Source: Bombyx mori
Taxonomy: Eukaryota; Arthropoda; Insecta; Lepidoptera; Bombycidae
NCBI RefSeq assembly: GCF_030269925.1
Contig: NC_085121.1
Coordinates: forward strand, 12,913,501-12,977,500
DNA: 64,000 nt
Direction of reading: 5' to 3'
Every line of letters begins with the position of its first letter. Position 1 is the stretch's first letter. Position numbers and translations under genes: made by a program. The notes under the pieces were generated by a model, which saw only the letters and a program-made list of their open reading frames with translations, was not told where the DNA came from and did no database searches. Below are positions 52,618 to 63,600 of this stretch, piece after piece.

Positions 52618-54174
52618 TTGAGAGTCCGCGCGGTCACCCCGATAGAAGTTAAAGACTTGATCAAAGACCTACGTCCTCGCAAGGCTCCCGGTTCCGACGG
52701 TATATCCAACCGCGTTATTAAACTTCTACCCGTCCAACTCATCGTGATGTTGGCATCTATTTTCAATGCCGCTATGGCGAACTGTATCTTTCCCGCGGTG
52801 TGGAAAGAAGCGGACGTTATCGGCATACATAAACCCGGTAAACCAAAAAATCATCCGACGAGCTACCGCCCGATTAGCCTCCTCATGTCTCTAGGCAAAC
52901 TGTATGAGCGTCTGCTCTACAAACGCCTCAGAGACTTCGTCTCATCCAAGGGCATTCTCATCGATGAACAATTCGGATTCCGTACAAATCACTCATGCGT
53001 TCAACAGGTGCACCGCCTCACGGAGCACATTCTTGTGGGGCTTAATCGACCAAAACCGTTATACACGGGAGCTCTCTTCTTCGACGTCGCAAAAGCGTTC
53101 GACAAAGTCTGGCACAACGGTTTGATTTTCAAACTATTCAACATGGGTGTGCCGGATAGTCTCGTGCTCATCATACGGGAGTTCTTGTCGAACCGCTCTT
53201 TTCGATATCGAGTCGAGGGAACCCGCTCCTCCCCACGACCTCTCACAGCTGGAGTCCCGCAAGGCTCTGTCCTTTCACCCCTCCTATTTAGCTTATTCGT
53301 TAACGATATTCCCCGGTCGCCGCCGACCCATTTAGCTTTATTCGCCGACGACACGACTGTTTACTATTCCAGTAGAAACAAGTCCCTAATCGCGAAGAAG
53401 CTTCAGAGCGCAGCCCTAGCCCTAGGACAGTGGTTCCGAAAATGGCGCATAGACATCAACCCAGCGAAAAGTACTGCGGTGCTATTTCAGAGGGGAAGCT
53501 CCACACGGATTTCCTCCCGTATTAGGAGGAGGAATCTCACACCCCCGATTACTCTCTTTAGTCAATCCATACCCTGGGCCAGGAAGGTCAAGTACCTGGG
53601 CGTTACCCTGGATGCATCGATGACATTCCGCCCGCATATAAAATCAGTCCGTGACCGTGCCGCGTTTATTCTCGGTAGACTCTACCCCATGATCTGTAAG
53701 CGGAGTAAAATGTCCCTTCGGAACAAGGTGACACTTTACAAAACTTGCATAAGGCCCGTCATGACTTACGCGAGTGTGGTGTTCGCTCACGCGGCCCGCA
53801 CACACATAGACACCCTTCAATCTCTACAATCCCGCTTTTGCAGGTTAGCCGTCGGAGCTCCGTGGTTCGTGAGGAACGTTGACCTACACGACGACCTGGG
53901 CCTCGAATCTATACAGAAATACATGAAGTCAGCGTCGGAACGGTACTTCGATAAGGCTATGCGTCATGATAATCGCCTTATCGTAGCCGCCGCTGACTAC
54001 TCCCCGAATCCTAATCATGCAGGAGCCAGTCACCGTCGACGCCCTAGACACGTCCTTACGGATCCATCAGATCCAATAACCTTTGCACTAGACGCCTTCA
54101 GCTCTAGGAGCAGGCTTAGGGACCTCGGTAACCGTACTCGTCGAACCCGACAAAGAGTTCGCCGTGCAACCTAA
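52618..54174 (+). CDS. LINE ORF2 C-terminal part: reverse transcriptase without endonuclease (Jockey clade)
   Basis: 518 codons. The first five (MRVRA) are read from the Bm1 SINE, so the ATG is accidental and the protein is a chimera on paper. The rest begins at VTPIEVKDLIKDLRPRKA and holds all reverse transcriptase motifs (AKAFDKVWH, GVPQGSVLSPLLF, FADDTTVYY, KYLGVTLD) and the normal C-terminus. No stops. It cannot be mobile by itself because the endonuclease and promoter are missing. Confidence 0.85.
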   Translation: MRVRAVTPIEVKDLIKDLRPRKAPGSDGISNRVIKLLPVQLIVMLASIFNAAMANCIFPAVWKEADVIGIHKPGKPKNHPTSYRPISLLMSLGKLYERLLYKRLRDFVSSKGILIDEQFGFRTNHSCVQQVHRLTEHILVGLNRPKPLYTGALFFDVAKAFDKVWHNGLIFKLFNMGVPDSLVLIIREFLSNRSFRYRVEGTRSSPRPLTAGVPQGSVLSPLLFSLFVNDIPRSPPTHLALFADDTTVYYSSRNKSLIAKKLQSAALALGQWFRKWRIDINPAKSTAVLFQRGSSTRISSRIRRRNLTPPITLFSQSIPWARKVKYLGVTLDASMTFRPHIKSVRDRAAFILGRLYPMICKRSKMSLRNKVTLYKTCIRPVMTYASVVFAHAARTHIDTLQSLQSRFCRLAVGAPWFVRNVDLHDDLGLESIQKYMKSASERYFDKAMRHDNRLIVAAADYSPNPNHAGASHRRRPRHVLTDPSDPITFALDAFSSRSRLRDLGNRTRRTRQRVRRAT

Positions 54175-54418
54175 CCCATGAATCAGCTCGCTGAGTTTCT
54201 CGCCGGATCTTCTCAGCGGGTCGCGATTCCGATCCGGTGGTAGATTCATTCGCGAAGCAGCTACTCTTGAGTTGTTAGGTCTCCTTCGGAGGCGCTCGGG
54301 CAGCTGTTAGCAAATCCCACCCCTCCTGGCTGAGCCTTTGCTCGCCCACCTGTCCTGGTGAAACTGGAAAGGCCTCCGGGCCACCAGTAATCCTTCAATC
54401 ATAAAAAAAAAAAAAAAA
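52634..54418 (+). mobile_element. 5'-truncated Jockey-clade LINE (family A, copy 3)
   Basis: Contains the reverse transcriptase and C-terminal part of ORF2, the complete 3' UTR and a poly-A tail of about 17 nt. It is nearly identical to copy 2, and in the opposite orientation to copies 1 and 2. It lacks the 5' UTR, ORF1 and endonuclease. The imperfect TSD lies in a Bm1 SINE. Confidence 0.92.
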
Positions 54419-54632
54419 AGTCCACTCGGATAGGTACCACCACCCCGCTTATTTCTACCGTGAAGCAGTAATGCGTTTCGGTTTGAAGGGTGGGGCAGCC
54501 GTTGTGACTACCTGACACCTTAGAACTTAGGTGGGTGGCGCATTTACGTTGTAGATGTCTATGGGCTCCAGTAACCACTTAACACCAGGTGGGCTGTGAG
54601 CTCGTCCACCCATCTAAGCAATAAAAAAAAAG

Positions 54633-55011
54633 ATATATAATATAACTGTAATATTTTTATTTCATAAACGACATAGAAAACAATAGTATTTTCACAGTCA
54701 GTTTTTAACTAGATTTAATTTCTATGAAGCGAGACGTAAAACGTTTATTAAAAAGTAATTAATAATGTGACAATTGATATTGTGCCATATCATGCTGTGA
54801 TTGACTAGATTTAGATGTTATGATAAGCATTGTGTGTATTTGCTGTGTGTGAATAATTGACTGATTTTTCTAACTAGAATGTCATTTCTATCCGTAATTC
54901 TGATTCATATGGCCCCAAAAATTTTAAAGTTAATTATCTCGGAAATCATTTTATCAAAAAGTGTGCCTTTTTCAGACATTGTATCTTAGGTTATCATCTT
55001 TCGTAAAAATA
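54633..55011. other. No gene seen, AT-rich
   Basis: Anonymous AT-rich sequence. Confidence 0.5.
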
Positions 55012-55229
55012 TCTATACTAATATTATAAAGAGGAAATATTTGTTTGTTTGTTTGTTTCGAATAGGCTCCGAAACTACTGGACCGATTTGACAAATTCTT
55101 TTTCTATTAGAAGCCGACATTGTCCCTGATGAACATAGGCTACTTTTTTTATTTTATTTTTTTATTTTTTATTTTTTGCTTTCATGTGTGTTTTAATGTT
55201 TCCGAAGCGAAGCGAGGGCGGGTCGCTAG
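55012..55229 (+). mobile_element. Lep1-like non-autonomous Helitron
   Basis: Starts TCTATACTAATATTATAAAG, then a (TTTG)n run, CTACTGGACCGATTTGA, and an end AAGCGAGGGCGGGTCGCTAG followed by T. It matches what I recall of lepidopteran Lep1 Helitrons. It shares only its last 30 bp or so with the 52001 unit. Confidence 0.7.
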
Positions 55230-55517
55230 TGTTTTATAAGCTTAAATGTGAAAAAAAATTTAGGCCATATGAATCAGACAAAGAGCGCAATTTCGGACAA
55301 ACACTCATTATATAACTGTAATATTTTCACAGTCCTGTAGACAGAGGATACCATGGTAAATTTTGTTGTACTTCTGTATGTCGTTGCAATTCTGTATGCG
55401 ATGATAGACAAAAAATTATTTTAGATTGGATTTGCATAAAACCCATAGATAATGTGCCTTCATTGTAAAACTGGTATCATGCCAAATTTAAAGCAAAAGA
55501 CAGATATTTTCGGAAAC

Positions 55518-55708
55518 TTTTTTTTTTTATTGCTTAGATGGGTGGACGAGCTCACAGCCCACCTGGTGTTAAGTGGTTACTGAAGCCCATAGACATCTAC
55601 AACGTAAATCCCCCACCCAACTTGAGATATAAGTTCTAAGTTCTCAGTATAGTTACAACGGCTGCCCTACCCTTCAGACCGAAACGCATTACTGCTTCAC
55701 GGCAGAAA
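55518..55708 (-). repeat. Bm1 SINE, 3' fragment
   Basis: Poly-T, GGGTGGACGAGCTCACAGCC, AAGCCCATAGACATCTACAA through TACTGCTTCACGGCAGAAAA. Confidence 0.87.
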
Positions 55709-56202
55709 ATGAGGGATATTACGCTTTGGAAAATGTAGTATAATTTTTACCAAACTCACTACTGCCTTGCATAGTTCTCGCTTACGTTGCCGCTTACATA
55801 GCACTATTTTATTAAAGTGAGAAACTACAATTTTTGTTATGTAACGCGCCCAGTCTTCATATTGCAGAACATTGGATATCTTGTTTAGAATGTAAATGAA
55901 ATTACCAAACCAAATATTTATAACAACCTGAAGCATTAAAGTATCCTAGAAGATAATATAATGGCTCGAAAGCGGAAAACTGGGCGTCTATCTATTTCCA
56001 TAAATTATCCATTATTACGGGTTGATCACCCCGATACCTCGCAGTGAGCCGAGCTTAATTTATGAGGACAACTTAAATCCCACTACATTTCATTTCATTT
56101 GTTAAATTACCTTATAATCTAATGGTTGTACACTAAGCCTTCTATTTGATAGTTCATTGTCGATTGACTAATATGTAAAGGAATAAGATATACGATCATT
56201 TT
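55709..56202. other. No gene seen
   Basis: AT-rich. The 79-codon minus frame at 55697-55936 overlaps Bm1 and lacks features. Confidence 0.45.
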
Positions 56203-56352
56203 ACTGATGGTAGGACCTCTTGTGAGTCCGCACTGGTAGGTAACACCACCTTGCCTATTTCTGCCGTGAAGCAGTAATGCGTTTCGGTTTGAAGGGCGGG
56301 GCAGCCGTTGTAATTATACTGAGACCTTAGAACTTATATCTCAAGGTGGGTA
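56203..56352 (+). repeat. Bm1 SINE fragment, plus
   Basis: ACTGATGGTAGGACCTCTTG through GCGTTTCGGTTTGAAGGGCG and CTTATATCTCAAGGTGGGTA. The tail is missing. Confidence 0.85.
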
Positions 56353-56628
56353 ATTGTAATTCACACATCCATAGATTATAATACGTCCAAGTTCGCTTCT
56401 CTAGGAATCATTATTTTTTCATAACAATCAGTCTTATGGCAACATATTTTAAAATAACATATTATAATAGGTATTGTATTCATAAATATAAAATAATGTA
56501 CAATAAGCTGTTACATTAATAATCAGCACCTCTGTGTACAAAGCGCCGACCGCATTGGAATATGTTATACTTATATTAGAATAATTATATTATACTTATA
56601 CAAAGACATCAAAATCGCTAGACGTGCC

Positions 56629-56870
56629 TTTTTTTTATTGCTTAGATCGATGGACGAGCTCACAGCCCACCTGATGTTAAGTGGTTACTGGAGCCCATAG
56701 ACATCTACAACGTAAATGCGCCACACACCTTGAGATATAAGTTCTAAGTTCTCAGTATAGTTACAACGGCTACCCCACCTTTCAAAGCCTTCACCCTTCA
56801 GATATAGGCAAGCTGGTAGTACCTACCCGTGCGGGCTCAAAGTGAGCTTGGGGCCGTATAAGGTTAAGTT
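56629..56870 (-). repeat. Bm1 SINE, 3' body
   Basis: Poly-T, GGACGAGCTCACAGCCCACC, ATAGACATCTACAACGTAAA, GGTAGTACCTACCCGTGCGG. Partly deleted in the GCTTCACGGCAG region. Confidence 0.85.
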
Positions 56871-56984
56871 TGCATTATTGATCTCTAGTAGTGGAGAGGC
56901 ACCGGATGAAAAAAGACCCTAGTAGATTATATCTATATATAGCTACTGTGCCTATTTCAATTCTTACATGTATATTCAGTTCTT

Positions 56985-57130
56985 ACATCGGGCAAACATT
57001 TGTGTGATGAACATGTTTGTTTGCTCTTTGTCTGGGTGTTTAATATATGTATATATTTAAACGTTTATAAGTAAGTATGTTTATCAGTATCTGGTTTCCA
57101 TAGTACAGAGAATCCTAAATCAAGACCAGA
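56985..57130 (+). repeat. tRNA-derived SINE, third family (body only)
   Basis: GGGCAAACATTTGTGTGATG, TTGTCTGGGTGTTTAATATA and an AT-rich tail; inverted relative to 27535-27690. The tRNA-like head is missing. Confidence 0.55.
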
Positions 57131-57411
57131 AGACCGTTATTGGCTTGTTCCCGGTTTTTATTTATTATCTTTCAGTCAACTTTCTGTTAATGGTATCACA
57201 AATCCTTAGCGTGGCATAAAATCAGAAATTTTCTATTGAAACAGTTAAGTTTAGTGTTCTAAAAAGAGGCACTGAAAGATTGTTTTTAAAAAAAAAGCCG
57301 TATATTCATCTAATACTGCACTAAAGTACCAGGAAGTTGACTTAATATATAGTTTAAAAAACACATCTATAAGTATATTAATATATAAATCTACAGTGGT
57401 TTTTACGGATG
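57131..57411. other. No gene seen
   Basis: AT-rich sequence before the full-length Bm1. Confidence 0.45.
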
Positions 57412-57868
57412 TTTTTTTTTTTTTTTTTTTTATTGCTTAGATGGATGGACGAGCTCACAGCCCACCTGGTTACTTAAGTGGTTACTGGAGCCCATAGACA
57501 TCTACAACGTAAATGCGCCACCCACCTCGAGATATAAGTTCTAAGATCTCAGGTATAGTTACAACGGCTACCGCACGCTTCGAACCGAAACGCATTACTG
57601 CTTCACGGCGGAAATAGGCAGGGCGGTGGTACCTACCCGCGCGGACTAAAGAGGTCCTACCACCAGTGATTACGCAAATTATAATTTTGCGGGTTTGATT
57701 TTTATTACACGATGTTATTCCTTCACCGTGGAAGTCAATCGTGAACATTTGTTGAGTACGTATTTCATTAGAAAAATTGGTACCCGCCTGCGGGATTCGA
57801 ACACCGGTGCATCGCTTCAACACGAATGCTCCGGACGTCTTATCCGTTAGGCCACAACGACTTCAACG
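57412..57868 (-). repeat. Bm1 SINE, essentially full length
   Basis: From the minus-strand head GTGGCCTAACGGATAAGAC (A box) and GGTGTTCGAATCCCGCAGGC (B box), through GGTGAAGGAATAACATCG, GCAAAATTATAATTTGCG and the Bm1 body, to AAGCAATA and the poly-A (poly-T at 57412). It is the best reference copy in the window, 457 bp. Confidence 0.93.
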
Positions 57869-59224
57869 ACTTGTTCCGTTATAACTACTGAACTATGCAT
57901 CCGATTGACTTGAAACTTGGTATCCATGTAGAAAATACATGTACTTAATGGATAGGCTAATATTTATATGAGTTTTGGACTCTCTAATAATAATGACAAT
58001 AAATAATAATGTTAATTTTAAATGACCAGCGAAGCGGGCGAGTACGGCTGGTATACCATAATTTCCTGCTTCTTTTTGATTTGATCTCGTTTAAAAACGC
58101 CGAATTTTTGGGAGTAGATGTATCTTAGAGTCGCTATCTGCGTTTGATACATCGAATCTTAGTTAAATTTTCAAATATTTTTGCCACGTTTGAAACATTT
58201 CACCACTACCACCACACTTTTGTTTATTGACAAAAATCGTTCCGAAAGATTTACAAGCATGCGTAGCGACGTTTACGATTGAATATTTTTTATTCATAAC
58301 ATCGCATTGAATATGGTAATTGATATGTAAACGAGGCTATATTGTGAATAAATTTGGCCTGCATGAGCGTTGGCATGATTTCCAAAGCTGAACCATCCGA
58401 GAATGAAGCCTTTTATTAGGTCTTTTGATGGGGAAAAGTGATAATCACAGTTTTATTTCGATCGCTTGGAATTTAATAATCATGTGCGATGTTCGACATA
58501 GCGACCATTGACGAGCTAAAATAAAAATCATTAGAATTATTTGTATTTTTTTACAAAGCCGTTACTAATAACGAAAACATTTTTCGTCTTAATTTATTAA
58601 ATACTTAGCGTCCAAGTTTTATTTGTCGTGTATCTATTTGAACGTAAAAAGCTTCGGTAACTTCATCGATGTTGTGAAACCTCATAATTTCATTATCAGT
58701 GAAAATAATTAACGTTTAGATCTTAGATAAATAAAGCAATGATTAAAATAATCGTAGGCGTTTGGATTGGAGTGCGGGGCCGCGCTGTGGCCCGACGACA
58801 GCTGCGGGTAACCCGAGCCGAGCACGAGCGCCTCACAATTATTGATTATGTATCATCAGACGAGTCTCATTAGACTAACAAAGGCATTAATCAGTTGCTT
58901 TCACGGGAGATTAACGTAAAACAAATTGATGTACTGTGCCGTGGGCGGTCCTCGCGACATGTTTACGACTCGGAGCCGATCTGCGGATAAGTTTTTAACT
59001 TCGAATGTCAATTAACACTGCTGTTGGCTCATTATATTTATCACGTGCGCATACGCAACCTCCGCCCACGTTGGTGAAGGTACGTGCGGTCTACTCTGTT
59101 GTGATGAATCTTTGCAGACAATTGCATTCTCGAGCGGACGCTGCATCAAGTAATTTATTTGGGAAGAATTAAAGATAATTGACTTTTTTTTCTATTGCTT
59201 ATTCTATTCTTTCTATTCTCGTGT
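57869..59224. other. About 1.35 kb, mostly repeat-free; no gene identified
   Basis: No repeat of the families above is recognised. GC-richer pieces at 58760-58850 and 58930-58990 stand out. No convincing frame or splice pattern, but the unique look makes it a candidate for conserved non-coding sequence. Confidence 0.4.
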
Positions 59225-59515
59225 ATGGACGCATACTATCATTTTTTGGACATGTCGTCCGGAGGAAATGACTCAATAGAGCGCCTTAGGGCAAAGTAGC
59301 CGTTCAGGGCAAAGTAGAAGGCACCAGACCGCATGAAAGGTTGCCCATGCGATGGACCGACCAGATCAAGTCGACAGTTGGCGGCAGTTTGCATGAGTGC
59401 ACCAGGCTCACCACAAACCGACAGGAGTGGTGATTGCTCGTGAGGCGCATAACATCTGCCCACAGCAATGATGCTGGATGACGACCACGACCGCTCTGAC
59501 AAAAGTGACACGACA
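59225..59515 (+). pseudogene. LINE ORF2 C-terminal fragment (RTE-like), broken
   Basis: Plus-strand frames read FGHVVRR, then after a shift DSIERL, and GKVEGTRPHERLPMRWTDQI, VGGSLHECTRLTTNRQEW and LVRRITSAHSN. These resemble the C-terminal GHV..R and WTDQI segments of RTE-like or related LINE proteins. It contains a stop in place of a tryptophan codon and a short tandem duplication (AGGGCAAAGTAG). Dead fragment. Confidence 0.65.
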
Positions 59516-59520
59516 TACGA

Positions 59521-59670
59521 ATTGCTTAGATGGGTAGACGAGCTCACAGCCCACCTGGTGTTAGGTTACTGGAGCCCATAGACATCTACAACGTAAATGC
59601 GCCACCCATCTTGAGATATAAGTTCTAAGGTCTCAGTATAGTTACAACGGCTGCCCCACCCTTCAAAACC
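59521..59670 (-). repeat. Bm1 SINE fragment
   Basis: TTGCTTAGATGGGTAGACGA, GGAGCCCATAGACATCTACA through CTGCCCCACCCTTCAAAAC. Confidence 0.85.
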
Positions 59671-59964
59671 CTGACTTAAAGTTCGTAAGGAAAAGGTATA
59701 AATTAAGAGTTCTTTGTTGGGATTAAAGTAATGAATAATTTGGGTAGAACGTAGGTATTTCTTCATAAAAAAAGGAGACCATAACTCATCAGAGTTGTGT
59801 CGGCTTGTTGTACTTTCTGGAAAACTTCACATGGTCCCTCGGGAAATCAGTCACTAGGCTGACCTTCTGACTGAAACACCCATATCTTGTTCACATTTAT
59901 CTACGAAAAACATTAAAACCTTAATTGAATTATATTCTAGACGTTAATTTCCTAATTTAACTTT
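59671..59964. other. No gene seen
   Basis: AT-rich sequence. Confidence 0.45.
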
Positions 59965-60067
59965 AAGTTGTCGTGGCCTAAAAGATAAGACACTCGGTAT
60001 AATCATATCGAATGATACGACTACATCAGTTCAAATTGCGCAGGCAAATACCTATCGTAATATGCCT
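59965..60067 (+). repeat. Bm1-type tRNA-like head, diverged
   Basis: GTTGTCGTGGCCTAAAAGAT and GTTCAAATTGCGCAGGCAAA: A-box and decayed B-box regions, like the SINE interrupted at 42720. Confidence 0.55.
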
Positions 60068-60160
60068 GTGTGTTTAGTGTGAGATTTTTAACTTCTCAAT
60101 CGCGTAAATGTTAACTCAAATTTGTATGGAACAACGCACAGTTAAAATACTCGCACGGAT
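60068..60160. repeat. Decayed MITE related to 11668-11850
   Basis: GTTTAGTGTGAGATTTTTAA, CTCAATCGCGTAAATGTTAA and an inverted-type end AAAATACTCGCACGG. The centre is deleted. Confidence 0.5.
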
Positions 60161-60174
60161 TACTACAATTGAGA

Positions 60175-60275
60175 TATAGACCTCAAGTGATGGGTGGCGG
60201 TGTTCACGCTCTGATGTCTATGGGCTACGGTAATCACTTGGCTGGACCGTGAGCTGATCGACCATTGAGCGACCG
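60175..60275 (+). repeat. Old Bm1-like fragment
   Basis: AGACCTCAAGTGATGGGTGG, GATGTCTATGGGCTACGGTA and GGACCGTGAGCTGATCGACC parallel the 3' third of Bm1 with many changes. Confidence 0.5.
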
Positions 60276-60845
60276 TCTCCTTGAACAAGTTGCCTTTAAG
60301 TTATGCAAATAGGAACGGTCATAGAAAGGGTCATGTTATAATAAATAAATAAAAAATAAAAAAATCGCAAATTTATGCTGTTCACGGAGTGATACCGCGT
60401 TGTAATTTAGGTGTTGTCTTACGCATTGTCAATGGTATGACGTTCTGTATTATGTTGTTAACCGTATATAGAGAAAGTCCTTTGTGTTCAAGACATTATG
60501 ATTTGATATTGCTATATAATAGCATCGATGCCTTAGCTGGTGGCCCCCTGGTGGTGGGGACAATTCATCAACTATTCTAAATTACTCTGGCTTAGTATTC
60601 AATTTCGAGAAATAACTATAATATATGTGAAGCATGCAACGTTGATTTTTATATGAATCGCGAATATATAGTGTCATTTTCAATATGGAACTTTCTCTAA
60701 AAAAAAACTATAACTTTTTATGTTAAAATTCTTTAAATTAAATGAAGACATGTCAGTAGTATTTTTGATCACATTAACTAAGATAAAACTTCTATTGTAG
60801 ATAATTACATCGAAATTTACCTTTTGTAATGTCAGTCTGTTTTCG
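60276..60845. other. No gene seen
   Basis: AT-rich, with no supported frame. Confidence 0.45.
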
Positions 60846-61035
60846 ACAGCATACGCCCACTGAATTTCTCGCCGGATCTTCTTCATTGGGTCGCGTTTCT
60901 GATCCGGTGGTAGGTTCGGCGAAGCACTGCTCTTGCTAAAACTAGTGTTAGCAACGTCCTGAGGTTAGAGCCCCGTGAGTTCATCCACGCACTCGGAGAC
61001 GCTGGCATAGCCCTCTAAGGCTACCAGACTAGGTA
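60846..61035 (+). mobile_element. Jockey-related LINE (family B) 3' end
   Basis: CACTGAATTTCTCGCCGGATC, GATCCGGTGGTAGGTTCGG, GAAGCACTGCTCTTGCTA, GAGACGCTGGCATAGCCC. Only the 3' UTR is left. Confidence 0.65.
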
Positions 61036-61137
61036 AAAAAGGACAGGATAGAAAAAGAGACCAAACAGTGCAACTTTTACCTATTGCAGTAAAGCAACAA
61101 TATTCATGGACGGTCATTGGTACCAGAGTCCACAGCT

Positions 61138-61339
61138 ACTGGTGGTAGGAACTCTTGTGAGTCCGCGCGGGTAGGTACCACCGCCCTGCCTATTTCTGCC
61201 GTGAAGCAGTAATGCGCTTCGGTTTGAAGGGTGGGGTAGCCGTTGTAATTATACTGAGACCTTAGGACTTGGGCTTCCAGTAACCACTTAACAGCAGGTG
61301 GGCTGTGAGATCGTCCATCCATCTAAGCAGTAAAAAAAA
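61138..61339 (+). repeat. Bm1 SINE, 3' body with tail
   Basis: CTGGTGGTAGGAACTCTTGT, GTAGGTACCACCGCCCTGCC, GCTTCGGTTTGAAGGGTGGG, then GTAACCACTTAACAGCAGG and a CATCTAAGCAGTAAAAAAAA tail. An internal deletion removes the GGTGGGTGGCGCATTTACG part. A small inverted Bm1 piece follows at 61341-61387. Confidence 0.87.
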
Positions 61340-61387
61340 CCCATCCATAACGTACATGTCGCCACCCACCTTGAGACATGAGGTCGA

Positions 61388-63429
61388 ATTAATTATACTG
61401 TGATAACAGCGATTTCATTTTTAAAACAAAATCGAATGATGTTTCGCGTCGCCGCGTCGTACCCATTCGTACAACCATTACAAAACACCCGTAATACTAT
61501 AACTAGCGGCAATAATTTATAATTTACTAAAATAAACATTAAACTCCAATAAAATAATGGATATTAGTACACAACACAACAATAAAAAAGCCACTAAGCT
61601 CTCTGCAGTTTACCATAAACAAAAAAAAAACGTAATAAAACGAGGCAGTAAAACTTCGATTGAATTAGGTTAAAACTTTTCGAGACGACTATTAGACGTT
61701 AATAGTCTTATTAGGAAACTTGTCCGATTATTTAATAGCTCTTCATTCGTGACAACCAACAGATAATCAGAAAACGATAATCTAAGTCTTGATTGTTTAA
61801 CGTTTTCCAATTATATACCAATAAAAAAAAAACTGATTTCTTCTTCTTCTGTAGCAGTGCCGCACTTGTGAATTCACGTCACAAGCGTAGGTGTAAAACT
61901 GACGTGCATACACTATCTAAGTCATTATAAATAATGGATAGATAAGCTGTGGAAGACAATAGATCTTTTGGTCGGTGGGCGGTACAGTCGACCAAGTCAT
62001 CTAGAACTTTCCCCACGAACTCAATCTTATAATTCGTGGGCTAAGTTCAGTGGTGTCGTGTGGTTGACTCGTAGGCGCTCGTCAACAAAACTCTAAGGCG
62101 AAATGGTAGATAAACAAAGTGAATTTAGGCATTGTGATCTGAACGTTTATATTGCTTTCACGAGATAATAATCGTTACGTCTATTATGTTGTAACTGAGC
62201 TATCAGACGACCTCACATTGCGGTCACGACTAAACAGATAAAGATTGAAGTTAGGAACTCGGAACTCCCGGGCGTGACGATTTAACAGAATTCTCTTTCC
62301 GACTTTCTCTTCAGGAACTTAATCAAATCAGATTATTTGGTTCGTACACAAGTTTGAATTTTGTAAAGCACGTTCTTTTTGTAATGCCTGCCCTGTTTGA
62401 CTTGGTACAAAACTTAATTTAAGATTTAAAAAAAACCATTCAATTCATAGACTTTGTATGAAACCATAATTGAATTCTATAATATGTCAAAATTAATTTA
62501 AGAGTAAAATCACACAAAAACGTCGAACTTCAGAAATCAGCCCTCAATCAAGTATCAAAATGAGTAGAATTCAGGTAAAATGAATTCATGAACATGACTT
62601 GAATAAGAACATACCTATTTATTTATGAATAGTAATAAACGGACTACATATATACTCTTACTACCCATACTACATATATTCTACTACATGCCTACTTAGA
62701 CTACATAATATACTCTTTGTAAAAAAAAAACATTGTAATAATAAAAATAATAATAAAATCATTTATTGCCTTTCACGTTAAATAAAAAAATAAAAAAAGA
62801 AGAGAAATAAAAGAAAAAGGCAAAAGGAGGTGGCTCAGCTAATGCTGTTCAAGGTCAATAAATCGAACAGCGCTGATTTTCAGTCACCCCCGTTTCCCAT
62901 TTTTTCACTGCGGGAATGAAGACTAGGTACGTGTGCACAGACTGAGAACATGGTATAAACTAATATGAAAATAATAAAAAAACAAACAAAAATAAAATTA
63001 AATGTAAGTCTGCAATAAAATATACACACTACAGTAGGTGAGCTTTAAAATCGAATTACATAGTGAATCAGTGAAATTTTCTCCGGAGCGTCGCTTTATT
63101 ATTCAGAGCCGTCGATGTCTAAAGTTCAAATTGCCTGAATGATCGGCCGACTCCAGACGAAACCCTTAGGGGAACAATGATGCAAATCTCGCGAAAATTC
63201 ACTCAAAGCCGAGATAATCTCATTTGAAATTCCTGAGCGTTCCCGTGTAAAAGATACTAAAAAACTGGAACAAATTAAAGTAAATTAATTGCGCTCCTCT
63301 CTAGTTTTCTGGGAAAAAAATTCGATGCTCCACGACAATCTAGTAAATGAGGGCACGATTATCCGTAGTAAGTAATGTTAGCACTTAACGCGATTATGTG
63401 ACCCAGTAAATGCTGGTGTATTTTTGATA
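61388..63429. other. About 2 kb without a recognisable gene
   Basis: AT-rich. At 62740-62960 an A/T-rich start with a TTTATTGCCTTTCACG motif (AATAAA on the minus strand), then GTGGCTCAGCTAATGCTGTT and TCAGTCACCCCCGTTTCCC, could be a retroposed 3' end on the minus strand. The family is not recognised. Confidence 0.4.
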
Positions 63430-63600
63430 GCAGTTTTTTTTTTCATTCTTTAGATTAGTGTATGAATTCACGGCGCACCTAGGGCTAAATCATAGAAGTA
63501 AAATGTGAATCTCTTGAGATAAGAGATCGAAGTCTTAATCAATTCTTACATAAACAGCTGTCCCATCCTTCGAATATAGAGGCGGGGAGACATGTACTTT
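63430..63600 (-). repeat. Very old Bm1-like fragment
   Basis: Poly-T, ATTCTTTAGATTAGTGTATG, CACGGCGCACCTAGGG, then TCTTGAGATAAGAGATCGAA and AACAGCTGTCCCATCCTTCG follow Bm1 order with heavy divergence. Confidence 0.5.

Larger units (their letters stand above)
52596..54632 (+). repeat. Bm1 SINE split by Jockey copy 3
   Basis: The left part (52596-52633) reads CTGGTAGTAGGACCTCTTGA then GAGTCCGCGCGG. The right part (54419-54632) runs from GATAGGTACCACCACCCCGC to the tail CATCTAAGCAATAAAAAAAA. The inserted LINE is flanked by AGTCCGCGCGG and AGTCCACTCGG (two mismatches). Confidence 0.88.

Noticed and set aside
59239..59547. Minus-strand 102-codon gene
   Set aside because: It is the antisense of a broken RTE-like ORF2 fragment on the plus strand.
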